Notes under the pieces: model-generated
Databases searched by the model: none
Seen by the model: the letters and a program-made list of their open reading frames with translations, nothing else
Told to the model about the DNA's origin: nothing
Shown: piece after piece, positions 45,020 through 56,834 of the stretch
How the letters are laid out: every line of letters begins with the position of its first letter
Position numbering within the stretch: position 1 is the first letter of the stretch
Translations under genes and position numbers: made by a program
Source of the DNA: Rhodocollybia butyracea
Lineage: Eukaryota; Basidiomycota; Agaricomycetes; Agaricales; Omphalotaceae
NCBI GenBank assembly: GCA_015501585.1
Contig: JADNRY010000095.1
Span: forward strand, 147,923 to 211,922
Reading direction: 5' to 3'
Length of the DNA stretch: 64,000 nucleotides

Positions 45020-47030
45020 CGATGCATAGTGGATTGCGGTACAAGCCAGTTTCTGTACGTTTTTTGGTGGAAAAGTCGACACAAGGCGCGAGGAGAAGGG
45101 CTATAGTGATACAGAGTTGTATCCGAAACCAACGTGATTTCAGCCAAGTACCGGATTATAATCCCCAGAGATGAAGCTAATACTAATGCCCTATGAACTG
45201 CTTAGCGATGATCCTGCCTCAGCCGGTGCCAGTTCGTGTGGTCTGGATCATGACGCCGATGGTGTATATATAAAACATCCAGTGAATCGGATGGCGGGAC
45301 AGCGGCCGTATCATTCGGTGAGGTCGCCAGGAAAGTGAATCCCAAAGAATGTGCTGGCTGAGCTGATGGAGACAATAAGGGAGCTGTGCGGTCCTGTGAG
45401 TACGTTTGCATTGGATTCTTGGATGGGTATAAAATTTTCGCAGCGGTGACATAGTTGAGGCGCCCAGAGTCATAGTACGAAAAGATCCTGCTGAATCTCC
45501 CGCAAAACAGCAACGCTACTTACAGCTGTTTGCAAAATTAATGACAGTCGATCGATTCGAAGTTTCATTTGTAAATAAAAATGACTTGTAATTTTTTCAA
45601 TTTTGATTGACTTCGTCATTCCATAGCTTCTCTAACGGTAGTGGGCCATGTATCGTAGATAATCTATCTATCTATCTATCCACAAATTACGATTGTTGTA
45701 CTGGTAGAGAGCTAACAATCTAATAGTACTCGTATGTCTGAGTGGAAGTGTCGTCTAGGTATTGATATTGAGAATCTCAGGTTCATCAAGGCAAGTTTTT
45801 CCATTGGTAACATGCGGCTTGCTGAAAAGATTGCGGTACCAAGCTTTGTCAGGATAGAGAGCTGGAAGAAAAGGTGCTGTGGATGGCGAAAGCTGATCTG
45901 ATACGTATGATGACCAAATAGATATTGGAGATGTTTGAGGCAAACCAGGGTCAGATGGTTCGTGCAAGAGAAAGTTACATAGATGAATGTCCAGGACTGG
46001 AACATGAAGAGCCAATATCAGGCATACCAAGTCAGCGGTGGCTGGTATTGCAAAAGATATGTTACGCACAGTATTACGACCACCGTAACATCTTTCCTGT
46101 TGCATCGACGTCCTTCTCACAGAAATCCAGAGCAGTATTGAAGCTGACTTGGAGGCAGAGCGCAGGTTGTGCTGGCCAAACTGTTCCGTTGTCGGACGAG
46201 AATGAAACAAGCAGCATCATTGGCAAGAGTACCGAAAGTAATCTTAGTTTGTGTTGAAATATTGAAGCTTGAAAGCTTGAGGTTTGAAGGTTTGACCGAG
46301 AAGAAGGACTGAAGAAGGGCGCCAAAATTTAATTCTGCTAAGTCATTTTTATTCAAATGAAACCACCAAAATCGATCAACTGTCATTAATTTTGCAAACA
46401 GCTGTAATGCTGTAGTTCAATTACAATGATTATGCCAGTGGTACATGAGGATCATCATGGCGCTTGTCCTGGGCGTTGATTTTTGCCACTGGTTGCGAGT
46501 ATGCAAGCTATGCAACAGCGTGCAGGTAGCGGGAGCTTACTGGAGGTACGAGCACAAATTATTATGACTATAAATACTAGGTATTTATCATCAACTTAAT
46601 ATGCTAGATCAAGTAGTTGAACTCTATATGCCACTCTACTGGTGGAGGGCTGGAGGATGGTACACCATGAGAATTGCACTTCAAAAGCACTCACTGTATA
46701 CATTCCTATATGTAACAACAATATCCTTCACTTATAAACTGCATGCTCACTAACCTGCACCTTGACCCGGCGCACGCCGCTTGCAACGTTGACTCGCACT
46801 TTCTCGTAAGGCGGCACCGTACACCCCCAATATTGGGTTTCATGTGGAATTTTGAGCTTGAGTGCTTTCCAATGCTGCTTTCTCAATCAGAGATTTTGGG
46901 CTGCAGCCAGTGCCTTCCCCTCTTTCCCAACTCTTTCCTCACTACTTTAACTTGAAGATTTCGCCCTTGTAAATACTACAGACTCAATTCATACCCCATG
47001 ATAAAAGACATCTGTTCTAATCCATCTTCA
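45020..47030. repeat. Duplicated segment S1 (pairs with S2)
   Basis: This segment is a paralogue of 51990-53920. Shared text includes TACAAGCCAGTTTCTGTAC, CGGCCGTATCATTCGGTGAG, GGATCATCATGGCGCTTGTC and CTACAGACTCAATT. S1 is interrupted by a TIR element at 45520-46407 that S2 lacks. A minus-strand frame across the left part (45202-45513) is open here but broken in S2. A TCTA microsatellite at about 45663-45680 lies inside the inserted element. Confidence 0.75.
45520..46407. mobile_element. TIR transposon with ~65-bp inverted repeats, Tc1/mariner-like
   Basis: The left end TTACAGCTGTTTGCAAAATT and the complement of the right end (…AATTTTGCAAACAGCTGTAA) match over roughly 65 bp with a few changes. 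The paralogous segment S2 has the uninterrupted site near 52456-52470 (CAACACTAATGCCGTAG), which fits insertion at a TA, although the left edge has one extra C. The interior (about 750 bp) has open frames on both strands (for example minus 45755-46210) but I recognise no transposase, so it is probably non-autonomous or carries unrelated sequence. Confidence 0.75.
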
Positions 47031-47544
47031 ATATGTTCCCCTACCGACTTGCAATACAGGTATACTCCGATATCCGATGCATATTTGTCCAGCCTATACG
47101 TTTGATGAGCTATGAGAGGTCTCACTCATTAACTGTCCGACTTTTTGTTGGCGCGCTCTGTCCTGATTCCCATCCTTTTTCTTTCTCAAGCACAAGCACC
47201 TTCCAGATTTTGGTACCATCATCTTATCGATATCGTGCACTCTAGATTATAAATTTGCTGCGGAGACTCGCAATTTTGAGTACAAGGAAGGTCTACATTC
47301 TACAGTACAGATTTTCAGCACATAATCTCAATTCTGAGTGCTGTGCCTTTTGCCTGTTACGCGTTATGCATCAGATACCTGGCGCCCTTACCTGTACTCC
47401 TTACTCTACTGTTCATCGAGTCATCTCTCATCCATCTCTCCGCGACCTCGGTCTGAGATGTGTGAGATGACAATGTCAGACATTCCCTCAGAATCCCCGC
47501 CACCAGAACCCCCAACAAAGAAGATAAACTTACAAAGCTACCAT
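47031..47544 (+). repeat. Module fragment
   Basis: Module text resumes (GTATACTCCGATATCCGATG, CACAAGCACCTTCCAGATTT, TCTTATCGATATCGTGCACT) to about 47480 and is then cut by the hAT-like element. No gene is seen. Confidence 0.5.
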
Positions 47545-48233
47545 TAAAGATGTCCACGAGTCCGAGTTATCCGCAGGTACTCACAGGTATGACCGTGAAA
47601 ATACTTGCAGGTATGTCTACCTGCGGATCCAGGTATCTGTTTCCCACGGATCCGTACGGGTCACGGGTATCAATCCAAGCAAATTTGTGCTACCTGCAGG
47701 TACCTGCAAGTATTTGTGGGGAGGGCAAGAATAAATTTTTTTCGCTCAAATAATGGCTGGAATATGCTCTCCACTATGCACTAGACCTTGTCTGAGCAGC
47801 TCATCTGTCCACCTAGCATGTAGCAAGTTACAAGTGGCTATATGCACTGTTGTACACTATACAATCATGATGAATATAGTCCCTCTTCAACTTCAGTGAC
47901 TTGTATCACTCAAGGACCACTGTTCTCTACCCACATTGTGCTCTATTCTACATACTAAGCACCTACTAAGTGTCTCACACTCATACCTTGCATGTAGTAG
48001 CCATTTCACTATTATTGTAAGTACTAAATACTTGCAGGTACTCACAAGTAACTTGTGAGTACCTGTGTTCACTGGGATCCGCAAGTATTTGCAAGTACCT
48101 GTGTTAAAATACCTGTGGATCCCGGTATCCGTTTCCCACGGATCCGTGCGGGTCACGGGTAGCCCCTTGGGGCCCACAGGTACCTGCGCAACAGATCCGG
48201 GTTTACCTGGATCCGGACTCGTGGACATCTTTA
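47545..48233. mobile_element. hAT-like non-autonomous element, complete, 689 bp
   Basis: The TIRs are TAAAGATGTCCACGAGTCCG (47545-47564) and CGGACTCGTGGACATCTTTA (48214-48233), perfectly complementary over 20 bp. They are flanked by GCTACCAT (47537-47544) and GCTACCGT (48234-48241), an 8-bp duplication with one change. Subterminal parts are full of short GGTAC/GGATCC-type repeats. The AT-rich middle matches the truncated copy at 4962-5424 in reverse orientation. The 111-codon minus-strand frame inside is not conserved as a protein. Confidence 0.88.
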
Positions 48234-48343
48234 GCTACCGTGCTGCAGGTATTAGCTGTAATGCTGCCTTTGTCTACTACATAAAATAAATTTGCTATTA
48301 TCCGTATATGGAAGGACAGGGAGCAGGAGGCGTGCATGCACTG

Positions 48344-48511
48344 ATCTGCAAAACCTGGGATGAGCTTTGGCTGCTCTGGAGCACTCTGGAGCGCTCCAAA
48401 GCTGCCAGAGCAGCTCAGAATGCTCTACAGCGAGTACCCTTGCTCTGAGATGCTTTGGACTGAACAGCAACTGAATAGAACTGCTTTGATCAAATCCCAG
48501 GTTTTGCAGAT
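48344..48511. mobile_element. Short inverted-repeat element
   Basis: ATCTGCAAAACCTGGGAT (48344-48361) and ATCCCAGGTTTTGCAGAT (48494-48511) are perfect 18-bp inverted repeats bounding 168 bp rich in GCTCTGGAGC motifs. It has the form of a tiny MITE. No clear target duplication was seen and no second copy is in the window. Confidence 0.6.
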
Positions 48512-48692
48512 TGGCATAACCTACAGGGATTCGGGAAACGTACCCAAAATATTCCTCATGTTAAAGTTCATTTGAGATCGTTTTGCGTTATTGTTTGGTT
48601 ATTGTACGACAATAGCGGAGTTACATAGCAACTACTTATCCCTTCAAAGCTTCAACTCCAACCCCCCAATATCAAAGGCTATTACATGGGCA

Positions 48693-50207
48693 CTAGGACA
48701 GTCTTCGCCCACTCACCAAATCAAGCATTATGTACTGAGTCAAATGTCCTTGCACCTCCCTCCAACCACCACCGGGGCCATCAACATCATTAAGGTTCGG
48801 GAAGATCTGATGGAGAGCCTGCGCTATAGCGCCTGCAGCCATCCTATCAATCCCCATATTGCACCTAAGTCTGTGTAAGGGATGTGTAGAAAGAGTAGGA
48901 GTCTGAATAATGGTTGTGGGAGTAGTAGTCTGAAGTTCAATTGGATAGTAAAGATTCTCCAGAACCGGACAATGTCTGGCGAAATGTGCCAGAGATTTGA
49001 GAAATGATGGCCCACTGGCAGTAGCTGAATACAGATATAAATTTTTGAGATGTGGCCATGCGCAAGCAATTCTAACCGTTCTCTGGTCTGATATGCGTAA
49101 CGGAATGCGATAATCGAGGGATTCAAGCTGTTTTAGCTCTAACAGCGGTTCGAATATCGACCAAAGCTGTTGCTCATCGAGATCCGTTAGTAGAGAAGAG
49201 GATACCCAGGGCTCTGTAATCACTAAATCCTGAAGGAAAGAAAGGGACGGGAGGAAACGAGTAATGGCTGTCATGTCAGCTCGAAAAGACCAGTCTATGG
49301 CAGGTCCGTCCCAAGAAATGCTCAGATCCTGTAATGCTTTAGGTCTGGCGGCCACTAAAAATTTCTGTGTATCAGAAATTGATCCCCAAAGTGCAATTTT
49401 TGTCAATGATGGGAATCCGCTTTCAACACCTGTATAATCAAGAGCGATCCCGGCAGGTAATGTCAAAGAGAGCTCTGTCAACTTCGGTAAAAAGGCTATA
49501 GCCCGAATGAAATCCACGTCCAGGTGAGACAAGTTCAACGTTGAGAGGTATTCCAAAGCACAGAGGCGTCTTAGTGAGGGCGACAGTCCAGAATAAGTAC
49601 ACTTATCGAGAGTCAGAGACCTCAGTTCCGGACTCTTTGAAACAAGAAAGGCCAGAGAAGGTCCCAAGTCAAAGCTTGGATCAGCTTCCGGCGAACGCGA
49701 AGGCCACGAAACCACCTGCAGGCTGGTAGTCAAGAAGAGTGTATATGTGTTTGAGCTGCACAACTGATGGGTAAGCCGAAGTGTTGTAAGCTTTGGGAAG
49801 ATGGGGATTTTTTGGCCAAGGTATGCGTACACGGAGTCATGTACATTCACCTCGTCGGCGGCAGGTCCACGGATAGCAAATTTGCGGACACGGGAAGTGT
49901 AGAAATGCAGACGATCCCAAGACGATGGAGCGATTGGCCTGAGAAACATCTAGTAGAGTCGTTGTCAGCGAACATTGAGGGATATGATTTTTGGTCCATG
50001 CACCTTCTTCCCATTGACCAGAGTGGTTTCCGGGAGAACCGACAACAACCGCTCTATACCGTTTATATCCTTCCACATAACATCCAAAACGGGATCAAGA
50101 AATATCCTCGATGCAAGCCCGAGGGACAGAAGATCTTTTGGAACTGGGATGCCGTATGTGTCTGTTATTTCAGCACATATCACCCTAATAATATCGTCGT
50201 TGAGCAT
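48693..50207 (-). CDS. F-box/LRR protein 6 (intact, 486 aa)
   Basis: The start is set at 50207 (MLNDDIIRVICAEITDTYGI) by homology. The frame is open further upstream to 50270, but that extension is not shared by the paralogues. Exon 1 ends at 50004 (68 codons, LLSLGLASRIFLDPVLDVMW). The intron is 50003-49950 (54 nt, GTGCATGG...ACTAG). Exon 2 (49949-48693, 418 codons) starts MFLRPIAPSSWDRLHFYTSR and has irregular LRRs (SPELRSLTLDKCTYSGL, LPKLTELSLTLPAGIALDYT, DLDEQQLWSIFEPLLELKQL, WPHLKNLYLYSAT) and the C-terminal ALHQIFPNLNDVDGPG. The final residues differ from its sisters (…LVSGRRLS). It is uninterrupted and the likely role is an SCF substrate receptor. Confidence 0.87.
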
Positions 50208-51989
50208 GATCGATGATTGCAGCACGGATGAGAGCAAGACCCAAGCGCAAGCCAGACCCAAGCAGCTCAAATTCGCGAATTGATCAAATCAATTCATCGA
50301 ATGCCACGAGCACATGATGCATATGCATGATCATTGACGCCCGTCGCCCACCTCTTAAAGGCTCTTATACCCGAACTACCCGAACACCACCACCCAAACA
50401 ATTCGAGTAGCTAGCTAGGCTACGTTACCCTCCCCTTCAATTAATCCCTCTACAGGTCTCTATTCCGAGTCCAGACACTCGTACTAGTAACTTTGCACAC
50501 GTTCATTTACTCATCGAATGCGTCTACCACTCTTGTGAGCCGGAAGCAGGTTATACTTGTCATAGGTGCATACAGCAAACAGTGCTAGTGTATCTTTTCA
50601 TTCTATTTGTACTCTAATCGTATCCTCTCTTAGAACTCACGCCATGGCCGATCTAGTCCCTGGGATTCGACCATAATAGTACGTGTACCTCGATCTTTCT
50701 TTTCGAATGCTTTCCGAGTCTGACAGTGACACTGTTTTTGTAGAATCCGCTTCCGCTCGCCAATTGTTCTTTCATCAGCTCGCCTAGCCCTAGCTCCCAT
50801 GCGGTTTTTGAAACTCTCAAGCACAAATACCTCAGCTTCGGCGCTTTCCCACTGTTATCTTATCGTACCGCTCGGGGCAAACCTCTCATTTTCGAATTCT
50901 TCCAACACGTTCATCCACTCCTCGTCGTTTCTACCATCCTTTTCCATCATAGATATAGGCTGGTGGCTTAAACCGACAGTATCCCAATGCTGGCTGTGTG
51001 CCCTGGCGCAATCTCTTCCATGCAACCAGACTGGTGATCAAGTTCTTGTCTACGATGGCGGAATATGTCGTAATTGGTTGCTTGTTCATGCCTTCGCTTC
51101 GCTTCAGCAGGAAACAAGCACCCAGCAGTGGAGGGACTGTCACGTTGCGAATGTACTATGTGGTCAATGGGATCTATATTCATATCTTCCTGGTTCAGCG
51201 CCCCGCTGTGCTACTATATATCCAGTTCAACGCCATCTCCTTTGGTATTCTGAATCGATCTCTGGTTTTGACTTCCTGCCCTCCATTCCTCAGTCTGAGA
51301 AGGCATTTGCGATGCACCCGACGCCAAAATGGATGCCGAGCTATATGTTGAGTGTATACGGATAGAAGGCTTCATGAACTGGGCTCGACATCTTTGTGGG
51401 CGAGCATAATAGCCAAACGGGCGTTGGCCAATGCCGAAGGATGGACGGTAACCCGTTGACCGCTGGTGCCGTCTTGTCGCTCTACACTGTCTGGTGTGCT
51501 TAACCGCAGCGGTGAGCTTGTACGTGTTATCTTCTCCCTCGTTTTATTCATATTCCAAATGATTTTATCCCTTAGAACCGCACTTCTCGAGTACCGGTGT
51601 ACACCTTTGTCGGTATCCATGGCCGATCTAGTCTGACATTATGAAATGGATGCTTACAAAGGGACACAGTCGGGAAGCAGTGAAGCTATACCAGAAAGGT
51701 TGTACAAAGGCCGATGTAGTACGTGTATAGCTCTTTTTGCCAATGGAATGTCTCTACAACCTTCGCCTTGTAGAATATATTCCCGTACCGAACTGCGATA
51801 CTCTCTATACTCCGATACTCCAATACGTATGCGTCTAGCCTACCCAATACATATGATGAACTATCAGATATTTCGCTTGCCAGCTGTCCCTCCTTCCGTC
51901 AGCTTGCTAAGTTGTCATCCGGTATCACTCAAAAGCACAAGCATTTTGGCATTGTTATCTTATCGATCATAATGCATAGTGGATTGTGT
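50208..51989 (+). repeat. Intergenic module copies right of F-box gene 6
   Basis: Module segments lie at about 50640-50900 (ATAGTACGTGTACCTCGATC and a TTTTTGTAG acceptor-like site), 50950-51370 (the CAATCTCTTCCATGCAACCA block) and 51600-51970. The 188-codon plus-strand frame at 50799-51365 crosses two blocks, and its frame does not agree with the homologous stretches at 43880 and 59140, so I do not call it a gene. Confidence 0.55.
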
Positions 51990-53920
51990 TACAAGCCAGT
52001 TTCTGTACTTTTTCGGTGGAAAAGTCGACACAAGGCGTGATGAGATGGGCTATGGTGATACGGAATTGGTATCCCAAACCAACGCTCGTCCAAGGCGCGA
52101 ATTCAGCTAAGTATCGGATCATAATCACAGAGATGAAGCTAATACTGACGCCCTATAAACCGCCTAGCGATGATACTGCCTCAGCTGGCGCCAGTATGTG
52201 TGATCTGGATAACGACGTGGTGTATTTCCAGCGTAGATGGCGGGACAACGGCCGTATCATTCGGTGAGGTCGCCAAGAAAGTGAATCCCAAAGAATGTGC
52301 TGGCTGAGTGATGAAGACGATAAGGGAGCTGTGTGGTCCTGTGAGTACGTTTGCATTAGGTCCTTGGATGGAAACAGCATATCGAGGCGGTGACGGAGTT
52401 GATGCGCTCAGAGTCGTAGTCGAAAAAATCCCGCTGAATCTCCCGCACAACGGCAACACTAATGCCGTAGTTCAACTACAATGATTGAGGATCATCATGG
52501 CGCTTGTCCTGGGCGGTGATTTTTGCCATTGGTTGCGAGTATGCAAGCTATGCGAGAGCGTGCGGGTAGCGGCAGCTTACTGGAGGTACGACTCGCATGA
52601 ATTATTATAACTATAGATACCAAAGGTATTTATCATCCACTAAATATACTAGATCAAGTAGTTGAACTCTATATAAGGTAGAGAGCAGCCAAATACAGTT
52701 CACGTCAGGTGATCAAAGTGTGACTACCATATATGGTGAAATTCTCACTGAAAAAGAAAGATAAATAGGCAGATAATTATTCTGTCCACCTATGCACAAT
52801 CCGTGCCATGAATCTGTGGGAAACATATTTAGGACTAATGTTCCACCAAAACTTTCACAAAAAGTGACTATCTGAGAGAAGAGTAGTAGAAACAAGCCTT
52901 GAAGTTTTGTTCATCAGATAGTAAATACAGTGGCATCCCAGGAAATACTTGGTGAATGACTAAAAACCTCAAAGGGAATGTCAAGACAGCTTCGAGGATG
53001 CCAAAGAGGGTTGCTCGCCAGAAAACAAGTGAATAATCGCAGGTGCGCTACCGAGATATAGGCAGTTATCAGGTGGCATGGACTGGAGATAGGTACAAAG
53101 GCCATAGAATCCTTCCTGGCTCTTGGATAAACGATCTCAAACACCAATGCATGCCCAAACAGTTGTATATTTTGTCATTATTCTTACCCTACTTATCTCA
53201 GCAGCATTTTGAAAACTCCTCTATCATTTTTTAGCTAAAACTTACCATACGTGCAAATCATGTATTTTATGGCTAATGCAACAGATTCATGAGACCGATA
53301 AGAGGGAATGCGCCTACTCAATTTTATAATGCTTTTACAATGATTTTTGAAGATAATTTCACCATATATGGTAGTCACACCTTGATCACCTGACATGAAC
53401 TGTATTTGGCTGCTCTCTACCTTACTTTAAGGCTGGTAGAGGACAGACTGATAGTACACCATGAGAATTGCATTTCAAAAGCACTCACTGTATACATTCC
53501 TATATGTAACAACAATATCCTTCACTTACAGTTGCATACTCATTACTAGTAACCTGCACCTTGACTCGCACGTTCTCGTAAGGCATCGTACACCCGCAAT
53601 ATTGGCTTTCATGTGCAATTTTGCTCGCACCTAATTCATTGCATGCACCTGTCACTACTGACTCTTGGTAAAATAGTATACTTATACTCTCATAACTGTA
53701 GTCTTTCGCATTCATTCATCAAGCAATCAATAAATATATATATAGAAGGCCTACTCGAAGTGCTTTCCACTGCTGCTTTCTCAATTGGAGATTTTGGGCT
53801 CTAGCTGCCTTCCCCTCTTTCCCAACTCTTTGGCCACTATTGTAACTTGTGGATTTCGCACTTCTAAATACTACAGACTCAATTTATGCCCCATGATAAA
53901 AGACATCTGTTCTAATCGGT
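51990..53920. repeat. Duplicated segment S2 (pairs with S1)
   Basis: This is a paralogue of 45020-47030. It lacks the insertion present in S1 but has its own TIR element at 52676-53422. It also has a further ~125-bp stretch (about 53635-53760) absent from S1. The flanking text on both sides of each insertion is shared, so the duplication came first. Confidence 0.75.
52676..53422. mobile_element. TIR transposon with ~66-bp inverted repeats and TA duplication
   Basis: The left end AGGTAGAGAGCAGCCAAATA and the complement of the right end match over about 66 bp with only a few differences, including an inner CACCATATATGGT palindrome. TA flanks both ends (52674-52675 and 53423-53424). S1 has the empty counterpart near 46625 (ACTCTATATGCCAC). 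The TA target points to the Tc1/mariner class. The interior has no recognisable transposase, so it is non-autonomous. Confidence 0.85.
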
Positions 53921-54367
53921 TCTCTTACTTGGTATAGAAAGGTGGGTCACAGCTGCTGAGTCGCAGTTTGCCCGTTTGCCTGTATCGCCGCACACGCTCG
54001 CACTGGCATGCACCGCCGTGCATAGAGCCCGCATGTTGCCCGCTAAATACAATTGTCGGCCCTCGTCTGTCTGTTGCTTTGTTTTTCATCAGGCTCCTCC
54101 AGCGGGACGCCGGGACATCTCAAAGCACTGGTGTAAGTATCACTTGCCAGACTGACAACCGGGTTGCCAAATAGAATCATCCATTTGGCCGTCCTACTAG
54201 TATCATTGTTTAGTTTCCATGACAGCTGGCATCATCCAGTGTGTATGGCTTTTTTAGTCTATCTATCTAGATATCTCCTGTATGTTGATCTTGGAAAGGT
54301 AAGTATAAAGTGGCAATGGCTCTTCGAATTAGTAACATTTTTTTCTTCCACCAATAACTTTAAACTC
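53921..54367. other. Spacer upstream of membrane protein gene 2
   Basis: No supported gene. A 95-codon plus-strand frame (54164-54451) runs into exon 1 of the membrane protein gene in a different frame and is not credible. A promoter is expected here but cannot be pinned. Confidence 0.4.
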
Positions 54368-55850
54368 ATGCCTTCTGGGATTCGCCTCAACCAACTAGAA
54401 GTGAATCAAGTATTCATAACGCCAATTACAGTAAGTAAACACAACCAATAAATATTGGGACAAATTGGAAATAATAGTAAATTACTTGTTACTAGATTGA
54501 GGTCTTCCTATATGGTAATGTGAAATTTATATCATGTCAAATACCATCTCACTTGAATTTCAACACTATCAGGCATTTTTGTGGCTCTCTTCGGTCTGAG
54601 TATATACATTTTTCGAAAAAAATTTATGCCAGGAATATTATATGTTATTGCAACTTTGGTCTTCTTTACACTGGCAACAATTTCCATTTCATTGGATTTG
54701 GCACTCAGATATAATGCACTCACTGAACAAGATACTGCCACATTTCTCAAAATTAGACTTGGTCCCTATTATATATTTATTATTGCTAGGTAAGTTACAA
54801 GCACAATCATCAATTAGAATTTAGCAGGGCAAACATTATGTTTTAGTATGCTTTCGGATGCCATGATGGTGAGATTTTCCTCCACTTACAATTGACAGTT
54901 AAGTAAGTCCAGGCTGGTAGCTAACATTACTTTTTTATTCTCATAGATACAACGCTGTTACCGTTTATGGGACTCAAGAAAATATGTCATTATTTTGCCT
55001 TTGTTAGGCTTAATAGAAATTTTTGGTGGGTTCTGACTCTTGAGGTGTAACTACTTTCATGAACTTTACTTTTTTGTGCTACTTGAAGTCACTTGGATAG
55101 TTTTAGAAGTTCTTGCTGTCAAAACTTCCTCTGCAGAAGGAGGTGGTGGAACATTAATTAGCACCGCAGATGCAACTGTTGTGTTTACTAATCAAGTGTA
55201 TGGTTGTGCAACCCTTGCTGAAAACATTGTTTTAACGGGACTTATGGGTGAGCCAAAGTCCATGTCATGGTTGATCATGATCCATGCTTATGAGAATTGT
55301 ACTATAGCCGGCAGAGTCTGGTGGTTAGAACGCAGGATGAAGAACATACTGACTGCAGGCAAGAAGAGAAAAGTTTCTCAAAGTCTGTTGGGCCCAATGT
55401 ATGTACTACTATGCTAGAGAGAATTTCCTCATTTTTCTTTGTCGTTTACAATCTGGTGTTCTTAACCCAATATTTTTATCCATCTGGGTTGGCGCAGTAT
55501 ATTCACCAATTCTGGCCTCATTTCAGTTAACTCCTTGTGCTTTAACCCAGATTTTTGTAAGTGTTTGTTGCACAAATGTGGGGATCACTTATTTACCTCT
55601 TTTACCTCAGGGAATATCATCTACACTGATTGTTCTGTCCATTGGAATTGGCATTGCTTCCAATTCTCAGTCTCCTATGTCTGATGAAGAGAACCGAGCT
55701 CTAGTTTATGAAAATCCGGAAGAGTCAGTTTCAAACATTGAAATTCGTAAGCCTCTTTATCCTATTCAACCGGTCAACAGCCGGCTTAGCCAATGGCTTA
55801 ATTCACCCAGATCATCCCATAGTGCAAGATCGCGTGCACCCAAGCACTGA
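54368..55850 (+). CDS. Multi-pass fungal membrane protein 2 (RxWW family)
   Basis: The ATG at 54368 starts MPSGIRLNQLEVNQVFITPI, then GTAAGTAAAC (54429). Removing about eight short introns gives IEVFLYG / IFVALFGLSIYIFRKKFMPG / a long hydrophobic exon ending YYIFIIA / SMLSDAMM / IQRCYRLWDSRKYVIILPLL / VLAVKTSSAEGGGGTLISTA / a TGLM helix end / AGRVWWLERRMKNILTAGKK / LTPCALTQIF / GISSTLIVLSIGIGIASNSQ and a hydrophilic tail to a TGA at 55848-55850. This pattern (an Arg-x-Trp-Trp after a helix, late G-x-x-x-TLI) matches a common Agaricomycete membrane protein family of unknown function. Near 55365-55400 the best helix (TTMLERISSFFFVVYNLVFL) is in another frame than the preceding exon, so a frameshift or an unrecognised intron is present there. 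Confidence 0.7.
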
Positions 55851-56834
55851 TACAATCCAGCCTTTTTCACTCAAATATGATCATGATGCTATAACTGAAC
55901 CCATGAAAGCAGAACATTTGTGACTAGTTGTGCATGACAATAGATGAGGGCAGAGTTATATACAATTGAAATAAAGTTAGGATTTTGTTTAAGGCTTACA
56001 GCGAGTGTGAGCAAGATTTGCAGGGGGATGACAAGATTGAACTGAGCTACCTACCACGAGCACATGATTAGTATTGACATGATGCCCACTGCATCCAATT
56101 TAAGTATACAAAAACAATTCGAGAAACCGGCAAAAGACAGCTAGCCTAGCTACAGGCCCAGGCTACTTTTTTGTAGAATCTGCTCCCGTATAACCGACTA
56201 CGATACATATGAATATGTACCCACTCCAGCGTTCCCAATGTACTATCTCACACGCTAGATATCTTGCTTGCCAACTTGTTGCCAACTGTCCTCTCGTCAG
56301 CCCGCCTAGTCAGCACCTAATACTACTGTAGATCTCATCAGGTTTCTCAGACTCCCAAGCAACTCCCAAGCAAATATATCTCAGCTTCAGCGCTTCGGCA
56401 CTATGATCATACCGTCCGGGGAAAACCTCTCAATTTTGTCTCTGTCCCACATGTTCATGCACTCTAAATTGTTCCTACCATCCTTGGCAAGAAGGATTGA
56501 GCAGCGTACTTGAGACTGAGCAGCGAGATATGGACCACCTCCACACAATCTCTGCAACTAAAATCATCCTTTTTTCCAACTTCGACTCCATAGGTCCTTC
56601 GACACCACCAGTGACCACTTCACGGATTCTTTCTTGGGACATTCCTGGAATGTGAGATGTTAGAGGAAACATCAGTTTATGGGAGTGCATATGGATCTAG
56701 ATATTCAGCCACTGAGGCGTTGATCTCAATACAGCATACTCACTTTAACTATTTTTAGTACTTCCCTTAACAAGACGGCAAAAAAATGCATTATATGTAA
56801 TTCAAGATGACAACAAACCGAATATTGCCTTCAT
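55851..56834 (+). repeat. Module copy and spacer before F-box locus 7
   Basis: From about 56165 to 56440 the module is recognisable (TTTTTTGTAGAATCTGCTCC, CTCTCGTCAGCCCGCCTAGT). Upstream text (ACATGATTAGTATTGACATG) resembles sequence near 50320 and 58420. No gene is seen. Confidence 0.5.

Noticed and set aside
45202..45513. 103-codon minus-strand ORF in segment S1
   Set aside because: The paralogous stretch in S2 (52153-52459) has shifted frames and no motif is recognised; probably not coding.
50799..51365. 188-codon plus-strand ORF
   Set aside because: It crosses two module blocks and its frame is not preserved in the other copies.
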